Shown here: in pieces, positions 40,766 through 49,435 of the stretch | How the letters are laid out: each line of letters begins with the position of its first letter | Position numbering within the stretch: position 1 is the first letter of the stretch | From: Arthrobacter sp. 31Y | Lineage (GTDB): Bacteria; Actinomycetota; Actinomycetes; Actinomycetales; Micrococcaceae | DNA length: 64,000 nt | Assembly (NCBI RefSeq): GCF_000526335.1 | Contig: NZ_JAFW01000002.1 | Location: 1-64,000, forward strand | Reading direction: 5' to 3' | The notes under the pieces: model-generated | What the model was told of the DNA's origin: nothing | Databases searched by the model: none | What the model saw: only the letters and a program-made list of their open reading frames with translations | Translations under genes and position numbers: made by a program

Positions 40766-42811
40766 TTACGAACTGTGTTCGTTTCTCGGTCCTGGCGGGT
40801 GGATGCCGGCCTTCAGGCCTGCACCTTTAAGTTGCCAGAGCTTCAGGGCCACATGGATATCGAGAGCACTTGTGCCTCGGCGCCATTTTTGGCCGAGTAT
40901 GGCGTCGATCCGGTCCAGTCGCTGACGCAACGTATTGACATGGACATGTAACCCCTCGGCCGTGGGCTTTAGCGCTGAGTCGTTGTCCAGGAAAAGCGAG
41001 GCGGTGTGAACCAGTGCTGTTCCTCTTGTGGCATCGTAGGTTAGGAGCGGACCCAGCTGTGCTGCCAGCAATTGCTCCGTGAAGGGACTATCCATTGCTC
41101 CCAGAAGCATCCCCGCAGTTCCGAGTCGAGCCGGATCTGCTGCTTCGCCTTGCCTTGACAGTGCCAGCAGAGCCCGCAGGACCTGCCGGGCCTGGACGTA
41201 AGCTCCGGGAAGACCGGCTAAACCGGCTACGATCTGGGATGATCCGACAGTGGCTTGAATGTGCTGGCGCTGGAGTGTTTCCATGACCGCTTGGCCCATG
41301 CTGTCGGACCGGTCACCGCCGTGCGTACCGGAACGCGTGGGTCCTCTGCCCAGGCCGGGTTTCGCGGGGGATTCGATGACGCAAAGCTGGGATTCGTAAA
41401 GCGCCACAATTCCCGGGCGGTTCTCAACGTACTGCCTCAGAATGGCCAGCGCCCGCTGTCTGTGCTCTTCCTTGACTCCAATAACGCGTACTGACAGCTG
41501 GCCTCCTTCTACGAGGCCGAACCCCGCAGCTCGTCTTATCAGCGCGGCTGTGATTTCCGGTCGCGGCCGCAAAAGCTCATCGATCAGTTCGACCTGTAGA
41601 CGGTATTGGGTGTCCTGAAGAGTGCGTTCGAAGATGAGAGCAGCGCTAAGAACAAGAGCGCTGCGTTCAAGCCCGACCAGCCGTTCCTCGTCACGATGGC
41701 ACGCAACAAACAACGAGGCCAGGTGCTGTTCGGCGGCAAGACTGGCCATGGCCGTGTACTGCCTCCCTTCCACGGTGAATTGAACAGGAGCCTTTCTTTC
41801 AACGGACATGCCGGCCGCCTGGGCCGCTGCTATGGAGCTGAGATCGTTGTGGTGTGGCAGCCCTTCCATTGGTTCGCCGCCAGGGGAGAGTATGAAGACC
41901 GGGCTATCCATTGATTCGGAGAGAAGCCGGAGAAGGTTGGGAAGTACGTCCCCGGCAGCGAGAGTTTCCATGAGTCTTTGGTCCAGACTCGAAAGTTCCT
42001 CCAAGACCTGGACATGCGCCACGTTTTCAGTTTGGGCCAGATTCAGTTTTGTCACGGCATCGGCCATCGCGCTGAAGTGCCGTGCGTTTTCCAATGCCAC
42101 AGCCGCATGGGCACCCAAGGTCTCCATCAGGGCGATGTCATCGCTGCTGAAATGATGGGCATGCCTGTCCGCGACCAGCAAAGCGCCAATAACTTTCCCC
42201 GCTGCCCAGAGAGGAACACCCATGATTGCCCGGACACCTTCCGCTGCGACAGCTTCATCGCTGGCCGGCACATGGGTTTTGGTCGAGTCATTCAGGTAGT
42301 CAGGACTTTGCGAAGGGGCCCTTCCAGTTGCTACTGCGCCTAGGACTCCCTCGCCCAAGGGAATACGGATACTTCGAAACATTTCCGTGGTAGCCCCATC
42401 CGTGACTCGGATATAGGTTTCGCCCTTTTCGTAGTCATTCAGGCTCAGATACGAAATATCGCTTCCTATCAGTGCCCGGGTTCTGCGGACGATTGCCTTT
42501 AAGACAGCCTCAACGTCGCGGATTCCCGTCAGGTCCGTGGCAATGTCATAGAGCACACGGAGCAGGCCCTCACGACGACCGGCTTCTTCCAATTTGGTAT
42601 GAAGACTCCTTATTGCGGCCAGTGTGATGTCATCGAGGACGTTCTTCTCTGCCAATGACGCCAACCGGGGTTCCAGGTCTGAGCTGGAAATGTTGTCTCC
42701 CAGAGCGGTCAACAGTTCGGTCAGTGGTGGGTTTTCCTGCGGGGGAGCCATGGACCTGATGCTATTCCTGAGTTTGTTGGAAATGGGGGATGCGTCCCTG
42801 AGGTCATACAT
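40766..42811 (-). CDS. GAF-domain PucR/CdaR-type transcriptional activator
   Basis: About 681 residues from ATG 42811; longer starts (42832, 42877) are also open. The N-terminal half has a GAF domain (LLRVLYDIATDLTGIRDVEAVLKAIVRRTRALIGSDISYLSLND, GVLGAVATGRAPSQSPDYL, AEGVRAIMGVPLWAAGKVIGALLVADR). The middle is a second sensor-like region. The C-terminus has LVHTASLFLDNDSALKPTAEGLHVHVNTLRQRLDRIDAILG, the PucR C-terminal HTH. It is likely the activator of the adjacent catabolic genes, sensing their substrate. Proteins of this kind activate amino-acid or purine use in actinobacteria. Confidence 0.85.
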   Translation of the reverse strand: MYDLRDASPISNKLRNSIRSMAPPQENPPLTELLTALGDNISSSDLEPRLASLAEKNVLDDITLAAIRSLHTKLEEAGRREGLLRVLYDIATDLTGIRDVEAVLKAIVRRTRALIGSDISYLSLNDYEKGETYIRVTDGATTEMFRSIRIPLGEGVLGAVATGRAPSQSPDYLNDSTKTHVPASDEAVAAEGVRAIMGVPLWAAGKVIGALLVADRHAHHFSSDDIALMETLGAHAAVALENARHFSAMADAVTKLNLAQTENVAHVQVLEELSSLDQRLMETLAAGDVLPNLLRLLSESMDSPVFILSPGGEPMEGLPHHNDLSSIAAAQAAGMSVERKAPVQFTVEGRQYTAMASLAAEQHLASLFVACHRDEERLVGLERSALVLSAALIFERTLQDTQYRLQVELIDELLRPRPEITAALIRRAAGFGLVEGGQLSVRVIGVKEEHRQRALAILRQYVENRPGIVALYESQLCVIESPAKPGLGRGPTRSGTHGGDRSDSMGQAVMETLQRQHIQATVGSSQIVAGLAGLPGAYVQARQVLRALLALSRQGEAADPARLGTAGMLLGAMDSPFTEQLLAAQLGPLLTYDATRGTALVHTASLFLDNDSALKPTAEGLHVHVNTLRQRLDRIDAILGQKWRRGTSALDIHVALKLWQLKGAGLKAGIHPPGPRNEHSS

Positions 42812-42963
42812 ACGATCCACTTCATTGATCATATGAAGAAGGTGGCCGGTGCCTATGGGGTGGTATCCCACGTGCACCGACCACCAGATGCGTGAACCAC
42901 GGGTTAGCCGTTTTTCACGTTGCCCCTACCTTGGGCCCCAACCCACGGATCCGGGTTGGAGTT

Positions 42964-44223
42964 TTAGACGTGCAGACGGCTTGCGGCGACGAAACCGATG
43001 CCTGCCTTGGTGAGTGCATCCGCTGTCAGATTGACGGAGTGATGCTTATCCATGTAGTTCTGCAACAGCAACGACATGTCACCGGTGCGACGCAGATCTT
43101 CCGCTGTGGAGAAGTATTCGAGGCAGTCCGAGGGGTGTGAGCGTTGCTTCTCAATGTCCGGTTCTCCGCCTTCGTGCTTCGCCGCGATGTTTGCCACTGT
43201 TTGGGCAACTTCAAGCAACTCATCACGGCGCAGGAAGGGCTGACGCACGATGGACTTGTATGTTTCCGTGACGTGGTGCTCGATGCGGACTTTATCCTTG
43301 AGCCCGAAGCTGTCCCGGACGGCGGCAATCTGACGGATGGTTTCGGCGTTGACGGAGTTGCTGAGGTTCAGACCGATCAACGGAATCCGGCCATCTTCGC
43401 GTTCCATCAGTTTTGCCATCATGAAGGTGTACAAGGCGCCGAAGGCACTGTCGTGGCCGGCGTAGAACACCGAGACCTTGAACTCGTTCTCGACACCGAT
43501 CTTGTTCAGCCAGTACCCGACCATCAGCTGGCCCGGGCTGACGTTCAAGGCCTGCCGGACACCGTAGTTCGTGTAGTAGTAAAGGTATTCGTCAAGCCAC
43601 TGAAGAGGGTAGTCATTCGGCATTCCCATCCCTCCGAAGTAACCGGCGATGGTGTCAGGGCCACCCAGGTGAACGTTCGATCCATCAGTTCCTTTGGTGT
43701 CCAGCGTTTCAACGTAGCTTGCGCCGATGATCTGCATGGCAGCAGCGATTGCAAGCAAGTCACCGCTATCAGCTTCGGACTCTTTCATGTTTCGAACACG
43801 GATGTAACGACCGGGCATGATCGACCGGTCCTTAATGGCCTCCCGTGCCTCATGGATCAGCCAGGGGAAGAAGTTCACCACACTGATTTCCAAGGTGACC
43901 GCGTTGGCGTTATCCGGCACTGGAGTAGCTCCAGGGCCCAGAACACGCTCTGTGTACTCCATCATGCTGACGAAGGCGCCGGCATCACGCTGCTCCTCAA
44001 GCCATACCAGATCCTGCAGATACGGTGAGTCCATCTCCTTGAGGCGGCGCTTGATGTTCTCGACATTTCGGGCCTCGGCTGCCTTGGCGTTGATTTCCTC
44101 GGCCGACCCATACTTATTGACGACTTCGAAAAATGCTTTGGTCAACGGATTGCTCTCATTCGTCAGGAACGCATTGAGCTGCTCTACTGCTGACGGATTG
44201 CACTGAAGTAGGTTGTTATCCAT
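42964..44223 (-). CDS. Unrecognised 419-aa protein, probable enzyme of the catabolic cluster
   Basis: A 419-residue soluble protein with an excellent ribosome site (AGGAGACCGGCAA before ATG 44223). I do not recognise the family. Conserved-looking stretches include MPGRYIRVRNMKESEADSG, VETLDTKGTDGSNVHLGGPDTIAGYFGGMGMPNDYPLQWLDEYLYYYTNYGVRQALNVSPGQL, VFYAGHDSAFGALY and RIPLIGLNLSNSVNAETIRQIAAVRDSFG, which read like barrel-enzyme loops with Asp/His/Lys residues. It sits first after the regulator gene, upstream of the Ldh2-type and DapA-family genes. It may be a lyase or mutase acting on the pathway substrate; this is inference. Confidence 0.75.
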   Translation of the reverse strand: MDNNLLQCNPSAVEQLNAFLTNESNPLTKAFFEVVNKYGSAEEINAKAAEARNVENIKRRLKEMDSPYLQDLVWLEEQRDAGAFVSMMEYTERVLGPGATPVPDNANAVTLEISVVNFFPWLIHEAREAIKDRSIMPGRYIRVRNMKESEADSGDLLAIAAAMQIIGASYVETLDTKGTDGSNVHLGGPDTIAGYFGGMGMPNDYPLQWLDEYLYYYTNYGVRQALNVSPGQLMVGYWLNKIGVENEFKVSVFYAGHDSAFGALYTFMMAKLMEREDGRIPLIGLNLSNSVNAETIRQIAAVRDSFGLKDKVRIEHHVTETYKSIVRQPFLRRDELLEVAQTVANIAAKHEGGEPDIEKQRSHPSDCLEYFSTAEDLRRTGDMSLLLQNYMDKHHSVNLTADALTKAGIGFVAASRLHV

Positions 44224-44317
44224 TTGCCGGTCTCCTATGACTCGTTGTTTGTTTTCGTTTCAACCACTTGAAGCGCCCGGGGACGTTATCTGCCCCGCCG
44301 GGTCTTCCCACACCAGT

Positions 44318-45325
44318 TCAGTCAGCTGCCGACAATGCAGCCAATGAACGGATCTTTTCCCAGATTTCTGGAGCAATGTTGATACCGGTTTCGTCGCTCG
44401 CAGCGCGAGAGAGCTGGGCACGGTCCCCTGGAACACGCACCGGCTTATCTGGATCAGCCGGTGCAGTGGCACGAATCAGGTCCAGATATCTGGTCACTGC
44501 CGTCCGCTCAAGACCAGATTCGGCAACAATGAAAACATCACCCTTGTTACACACATTGGTCGAATCAAGGGTGCCGGCCACATCACGGCCGAGGGCAGAA
44601 TTCGTAAGAGTTGCTACAAGAACCTCGAAGGCCAGACCAAGCGCGTAACCCTTGCTGTCACCGAAGGGTGCGATGGCCCCGGATTTGGCTGCAGAAGCGT
44701 CCAGGGTTGGGTTTCCTGCGTGATCGAGGGCCCACCCAGGTTCCAGTGGTTGGTTCCGGTTGGCATAATCGTGGACCTTTCCCATGGAGATCAGTCCTGT
44801 TGCCATGTCCAACACGAAAGGGTGAGGGTCCGCAGGAACCCCGATTGTCACAGGGTTGGTGCCGACCATTGCCTGGCGCCCACCCCAAGGGTGAACCAGC
44901 GCCTCGCTTGTCGTTAGCCCGATCAGTACCTGGCCCTTCCTGGCAATGTCTTCGGCGTAGATGGCCAGCATTCCCAGATGGTTGCTGTTGCTGATGGCGG
45001 CCATGGCCACACCGGTGGTCTTTGCCCGCGCGGAAATAAGGTCCAATGCCCGCTGGGCCACGACAGGGCCCAGGCCGTTTCGGCCGTCCACGGACAGGAA
45101 GGCATCGCCTTTCCATTGATGGTTTCCTTGACTTGCCGGGTCGGCGACGCCGTTGGCGATTCGCTCGACGATCCGCGGCAGACGCAGCAGTCCGTGCGAA
45201 GGGTGCCCCCGACGCTCAGCTTCTATCCAGAGCCGGACCTGCGTATTGGCGTGTTCTTCGGGAACGCCAGCGTGAACAAGGGCGAGAAGTGCAGTGTTGT
45301 GAACCTCATCGATTGCGAGAAACAT
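44318..45325 (-). CDS. Ldh2-type (malate/L-lactate dehydrogenase family) NAD(P)-dependent oxidoreductase
   Basis: Start at ATG 45325 with CTGGAG six bases upstream; the longer frame lacks support. The 335-residue protein has WIEAERRGHPSHGLLRLPRIVERI, AMAAISNSNHLGMLAIYAEDIA, TNPVTIGVPADPHPFVLDMATGLISMGKVH, and DSKGYALGLAFEVL, typical of the Ldh2/YbiC family (ureidoglycolate, 2,3-diketogulonate, sulfolactate, piperideine-carboxylate reductases). Catalytic His (SNHLG) is present. Substrate unknown. Neighbouring DapA suggests a cyclic imino-acid or keto acid pathway. Confidence 0.85.
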   Translation of the reverse strand: MFLAIDEVHNTALLALVHAGVPEEHANTQVRLWIEAERRGHPSHGLLRLPRIVERIANGVADPASQGNHQWKGDAFLSVDGRNGLGPVVAQRALDLISARAKTTGVAMAAISNSNHLGMLAIYAEDIARKGQVLIGLTTSEALVHPWGGRQAMVGTNPVTIGVPADPHPFVLDMATGLISMGKVHDYANRNQPLEPGWALDHAGNPTLDASAAKSGAIAPFGDSKGYALGLAFEVLVATLTNSALGRDVAGTLDSTNVCNKGDVFIVAESGLERTAVTRYLDLIRATAPADPDKPVRVPGDRAQLSRAASDETGINIAPEIWEKIRSLAALSAAD

Positions 45326-45429
45326 CTGGTCTCCAGGGAATAAGCGACGCTGGGAACGCGAGGCATGCGGGTAGGGGATGGGCGGTGGCTGGTGAACTAC
45401 AGATGTTCTCCGTGCGGCCGGCACTGTAT

Positions 45430-46341
45430 TCAATGGATGATGCTGCCTGTTTTGGAGAGATCATCGCGGATCAGGGCTGCTTCTTCAGCGTCAGGCTCTA
45501 CAAGAGGCAAACGAACGATTGCGTTGGGAAGAACACCTTGCCAGTGAAGGATTGTTTTCACTGCCACAGCGCCCTGGACATGGGTCATGGTGGAACGGAT
45601 CAGCGGTGCCAACTCAAAGTTGAGGCGTCGGGCCGTATCGAGGTCCCCTGCCCTGACAGCATCGATCAGCTGACGGAACACGGGCGCGGCTACGTTCGCG
45701 GTGGTGCTGACCAGCCCCACTGCCCCGATGGCCATGAGCGGTAGGACCAGCCCATCATCGCCTGCGTAAACATCAAGATTCGTCTCAGACAGAACCTGGG
45801 TTGTAGCAGCAAAGTCTCCCTTTGCGTCCTTCAGCGCCCAGATGTTGGGATGGGAAGCCAGTGCGATAATCGTTTCAGCGTGTAGAGGGACTCCGCTGCG
45901 GTGCGGGATGTCATAGAGCATCACCGGCAGCGCGACCTCGTCAGCGATCCTCTCAAAATGGGCTAGTAGGCCCGATTGGCTGGGCTTGTTGTAGTAGGGG
46001 GTCGCAAGTAAAAGCCCGTCCACTCCCTCGGCAGCAGCCCGCCTGGCCAAGGCAATCGTATGAGCAGTGTCATTGCTCCCCACTCCCGCGATGACTTTGG
46101 CTTTCCCCTCGACTGCGTCGATCACGGCCCGGAACATGGCAACGTTCTCGCTGTCAGTCAGAGTTGAGGTTTCACCGCTGGTTCCCGTTACAACCAGGCT
46201 GTCACTTCCTTCGTTGACGAGCTTCAGGGCCAGTTCAGCGGTCTGGTCCAGATCCAGGCTTCCCTCTTTTGTGAACGGCGTCACCATGGCGGTGATGAGT
46301 TCTCCAAAGCCGCGCGAGCGGGTCTCGGCAGTGGTATTCAT
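45430..46341 (-). CDS. dapA: DapA-family (dihydrodipicolinate synthase/N-acetylneuraminate lyase) enzyme
   Basis: Start at ATG 46341 with GGAAAGGAC upstream. The 303-residue protein resembles true actinobacterial DapA: VTGTSGETSTLTDSENVAMFRAVIDAVEGKAKVIAGVGSNDTAHTIALARRAAAEGVDGLLLATPYYNKPSQSGLLAHF, with Tyr in YYNKP, MLYDIPHRSGVP (RSG motif) and the Schiff-base Lys in IWALKDAKGDF. Because it lies in a catabolic cluster rather than a lysine operon, it may act in reverse or on another substrate, so the gene name is tentative. Confidence 0.82.
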   Translation of the reverse strand: MNTTAETRSRGFGELITAMVTPFTKEGSLDLDQTAELALKLVNEGSDSLVVTGTSGETSTLTDSENVAMFRAVIDAVEGKAKVIAGVGSNDTAHTIALARRAAAEGVDGLLLATPYYNKPSQSGLLAHFERIADEVALPVMLYDIPHRSGVPLHAETIIALASHPNIWALKDAKGDFAATTQVLSETNLDVYAGDDGLVLPLMAIGAVGLVSTTANVAAPVFRQLIDAVRAGDLDTARRLNFELAPLIRSTMTHVQGAVAVKTILHWQGVLPNAIVRLPLVEPDAEEAALIRDDLSKTGSIIH

Positions 46342-46398
46342 GGAAGTCCTTTCCAATGCTCATGTCGACCGAAGCCGCTGTCCGTTATGGATGCTTAC

Positions 46399-47880
46399 TC
46401 ACCAGTCCACGGCTATGTACTTCGTCTCAGTGAAGTCCAGCATTCCCTGGTGGGCGCCTTCTCTGCCCAAACCACTTTGTTTGACGCCGCCGAACGGGGC
46501 GGCTGGGTCGGAAACAAGACCTCTGTTGATGGCGACCATGCCGCTCTGAATCTTCTCCGCCACACGTAGCCCCCGTCCCAGGTCCTCCGTGAATACGTAG
46601 GCGGCAAGGCCGTACTCCGTCGAATTAGCGGCTTCGATCGCTTCGTTCTCGGTGTCGAATCCGATTACGGACGCGACCGGGCCAAAGATTTCCTCGGTGA
46701 CAATACGCGACCGGGCCGAGACGCCGGTCACCACGGTGGGAGGATAGAAGAACCCGCGTGAGTCCATACGTTTCCCACCCAGCACTACTTTGGCACCGTG
46801 GCTAACGGCATCTGCGACCAGGTCATTTACTTTCCCTACGCTGGCTTCGTCCACCAGGGGGCCAACTTCCGTTCCCGACGCTGTTCCAGGCCCGACGTTG
46901 AGACGACTCATTCGTTCGCTGAGACGTCGGGAGAATTCGTCGTGAATTCCGCGTTGGACGTATATCCGGTTTGCGGCCGTACAAGCCTGCCCGCCGTTAC
47001 GCATCTTTGCCACCATGGCGCCGTCAACGGCCTTATCGATGTCAGCATCATCGAAGACCAGGAACGGTGCGTTGCCGCCGAGCTCCATGGAGCACTTGAG
47101 CACACTGTCCGCAGCTTGTTTAAGAAGGTGCCGCCCTACGCTGGTTGATCCTGTGAACGAGAGCTTCCGTACCCTGGAGTCCGTAAGTATGGTGTTCATT
47201 ACTGCCGCGGTCTGGCGGGTGGTAATGACGTTAACCACCCCGGCCGGGACACCGGCATCGATCATCAGTTGGGCGATTGCAAGTGAGGTAAGGGGCGTAA
47301 GGGTCGCTGGCTTGAGCACCGCTGTGCAACCTGCGGCCAAAGCAGGAGCCAATTTTCGGGTCGCCATGGCTGCTGGGAAATTCCACGGCGTGATCAGAGC
47401 ACAGACCCCGATAGGTTCATGCTGAACCAGGATCCGGTTGGTTCCGGACGGAGAAGTTGAGATTTCTCCGATGATCCTCACTGCTTCTTCGGAGTACCAG
47501 CGGAAGAATTCCGCTGCATAGGCTACCTCGGAACGAGCGTCCGGAAGAGCTTTTCCGTTCTCCAGCGATATCAGTTGCGCCAGCTGTTCGGTGCGGTCGG
47601 TCATCAGCTCAAAGCAACGGCGCAGGATATCCGCCCGACGTCTGGGTGATGTCGATGCCCAGCCCGGGAGGGCCGCTGCTGCAGCATCAACAGCCCTGGT
47701 GCCGTCCGCAGGCGTAGCATTCGCGATCGTAGCCAGAACAGTCTCATCCGAAGGATTGACTACCTCGACATCGTCATCGTCGGAACCGGCGACCCATTGA
47801 CCGTTGATCAAGAGCCGGCGGGGCACCTCGAGACCGTCGATAATCATGGGCTGTTTGGTGGGTGTTACAAGGATTTCCAT
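46399..47880 (-). CDS. NAD(P)-dependent aldehyde dehydrogenase (succinate-semialdehyde type)
   Basis: A 493-residue enzyme. LINGQWVAGSDDDDVEVVNPSDETVLATI, ITPWNFPAAMATRKLAPALAAGCTAVLKPA, SFTGSTSVGRHLLKQA, MELGGNAPFLVFDDADIDKAVDGAMVAKMRNGGQACTAANRIYVQ (catalytic Glu and Cys) and NRGLVSDPAAPFGGVKQSGLGREGAHQGMLDFTETKYI are strong matches to GabD-type enzymes. Oxidises a semialdehyde to an acid, probably toward succinate or a C5 acid. Part of the regulon with the alcohol dehydrogenase just upstream. Confidence 0.93.
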   Translation of the reverse strand: MEILVTPTKQPMIIDGLEVPRRLLINGQWVAGSDDDDVEVVNPSDETVLATIANATPADGTRAVDAAAAALPGWASTSPRRRADILRRCFELMTDRTEQLAQLISLENGKALPDARSEVAYAAEFFRWYSEEAVRIIGEISTSPSGTNRILVQHEPIGVCALITPWNFPAAMATRKLAPALAAGCTAVLKPATLTPLTSLAIAQLMIDAGVPAGVVNVITTRQTAAVMNTILTDSRVRKLSFTGSTSVGRHLLKQAADSVLKCSMELGGNAPFLVFDDADIDKAVDGAMVAKMRNGGQACTAANRIYVQRGIHDEFSRRLSERMSRLNVGPGTASGTEVGPLVDEASVGKVNDLVADAVSHGAKVVLGGKRMDSRGFFYPPTVVTGVSARSRIVTEEIFGPVASVIGFDTENEAIEAANSTEYGLAAYVFTEDLGRGLRVAEKIQSGMVAINRGLVSDPAAPFGGVKQSGLGREGAHQGMLDFTETKYIAVDW

Positions 47881-47895
47881 TATGGTCTTTCGTGA

Positions 47896-49149
47896 TTAGC
47901 CGTTGATGCTGTGGTCACCGACGAATGCGGCGCGGACGATGGATTTGATGGCGTTCAGATCAAGTTGGACGGGATTGTTATCGATCAATCGTTTTGAGTT
48001 CATCGACAGTTCGGCAATCCGGGCCAAGTCACCTTCTGCTACTCCAAGTTCAGCAAGGGTGGACGGGATCTCAATACCGTGAAGGATTCCATCAATGGCC
48101 CGGACTCCTGCCAAGGCAGCCTCTCGGGGGTCCAAGCCGTGAATGTTCTCGCCCAGCGCCTCAGCAATCTGAGCCAATTGCGGTTGGATTGCCGCAAAGT
48201 TGAACCTGACCACGTAGGGAAGAAGCAGCCCGACACCAACGCCATGTGCTGTGTGGGTCAAAGCGCCAACCGGGTACTGAATAGCGTGGGCGGCCGCGGT
48301 TCCGGCGTTGCTTAGTGCGATCCCTCCGTAGAGGGCCGCCAGCATCATTTCTCCACGTGCGCCAGCGTTCTCCGGGTCCTTGTATGCAGTCAGCAGACTG
48401 CTTCCAACAAGCCTGATTCCATCCAGGGCAATGGAATTGGCAAGTGCGTTGCGGCCGACGAAGACGCGCTCATGGACGAGCGTGGGGGAGGGTACCCGCG
48501 GGATGGCGGTCAGTGACTCGACCAAATGAACAAAGGCATCCGCGCCCGTAGCCGCGGTGAGGGATGGCGGGCAGGTGTAGGTCAGAGACGGATCACATAC
48601 GGCAGCTTGGGGAATGATGTGTGGACTGGAGATGCCCATCTTCATTCCGAGGTCAGGATCCGAAACTACTGCAATGGCTGTAGCTTCCGAACCGGTTCCA
48701 GCTGTCGTCGGCACGGCAATAACCGGTTTGACCGGCCCAGGAACGGCGAACTCGCCATAGTAATCCCGGGGATGGCCTCCGTGGGTCAGCAGGATCGAGA
48801 CCACTTTGGCCATGTCCATACAGCTTCCTCCGCCGAACCCGATGACGACATCGATCTGGCGGCTTCGGAGACCTTCGACGCAGGCCGTGATCCCGGGCGT
48901 TGGAAGCTCAGCCTCAGTCTCCCCGAAAACCTCGACATCCATCTGCATGTTGCCAAGGTCCCTGACCAGGGCGTGAAGCTCCTGCGAGGCAGCAAGCCGC
49001 CTATCGGTGCAGATCAATACTGACCGCCCAAACTCGCTGGCGAGCTGGGAAATAGCGAGCCGTTGCTCTACGCCGACGACGATGGTCCTCGGCAGACGCA
49101 ACACGCCAAACGGTGCCTGCTCGAGCTCACTGATGTGTGAACACGACAT
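47896..49149 (-). CDS. Iron-dependent alcohol dehydrogenase
   Basis: Start at ATG 49149 with GAGGAGCGG upstream; the longer frame is not needed. The 417-residue enzyme shows IDVVIGFGGGSCMDMAKVVSILLT, PVIAVPTTAGTGSEATAIAVVSDP, AATGADAFVHLVES and AHAIQYPVGALTHTAHGVGVGLLLPYV, with the Asp/His iron ligands in typical places. It makes or uses an aldehyde with a hydroxy acid or diol as the other member, as do 4-hydroxybutyrate or lactaldehyde dehydrogenases; the substrate is unknown. It immediately precedes the aldehyde dehydrogenase gene. Confidence 0.9.
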   Translation of the reverse strand: MSCSHISELEQAPFGVLRLPRTIVVGVEQRLAISQLASEFGRSVLICTDRRLAASQELHALVRDLGNMQMDVEVFGETEAELPTPGITACVEGLRSRQIDVVIGFGGGSCMDMAKVVSILLTHGGHPRDYYGEFAVPGPVKPVIAVPTTAGTGSEATAIAVVSDPDLGMKMGISSPHIIPQAAVCDPSLTYTCPPSLTAATGADAFVHLVESLTAIPRVPSPTLVHERVFVGRNALANSIALDGIRLVGSSLLTAYKDPENAGARGEMMLAALYGGIALSNAGTAAAHAIQYPVGALTHTAHGVGVGLLLPYVVRFNFAAIQPQLAQIAEALGENIHGLDPREAALAGVRAIDGILHGIEIPSTLAELGVAEGDLARIAELSMNSKRLIDNNPVQLDLNAIKSIVRAAFVGDHSING

Positions 49150-49364
49150 AGTGTTCCGCTCCTCAATTGTGGGTTTCAATACGGGATGAACCTTGAGTTT
49201 CATCCTGTCCTGTACGACTGGTTATCGACATGTCTGTGCACGCCATAGTTCTGGGGATAAAAGGTTTCCAGGGCACATATGCAGTCGTTGATGGCTGCAG
49301 GGGTTGTGTCCAAGGGCAGTGGGTTGTGACGCTCCGTCCAGGGCAGTAGGTGGTAGAGCGGAGC

Positions 49365-49400
49365 GGGATGGGCGGGAACGCCTTTGTCCCCACCCATCCC
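49365..49400 (-). terminator. Hairpin after the amino-acid permease gene
   Basis: GGGATGGG (49365-49372) pairs with CCCATCCC (49393-49400); it lies downstream of the minus-strand permease stop (49436). No strong T-run. Confidence 0.45.
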
Positions 49401-49435
49401 CGTGTGGGTGTCTATCCAGTTCGCTACCACGACTC

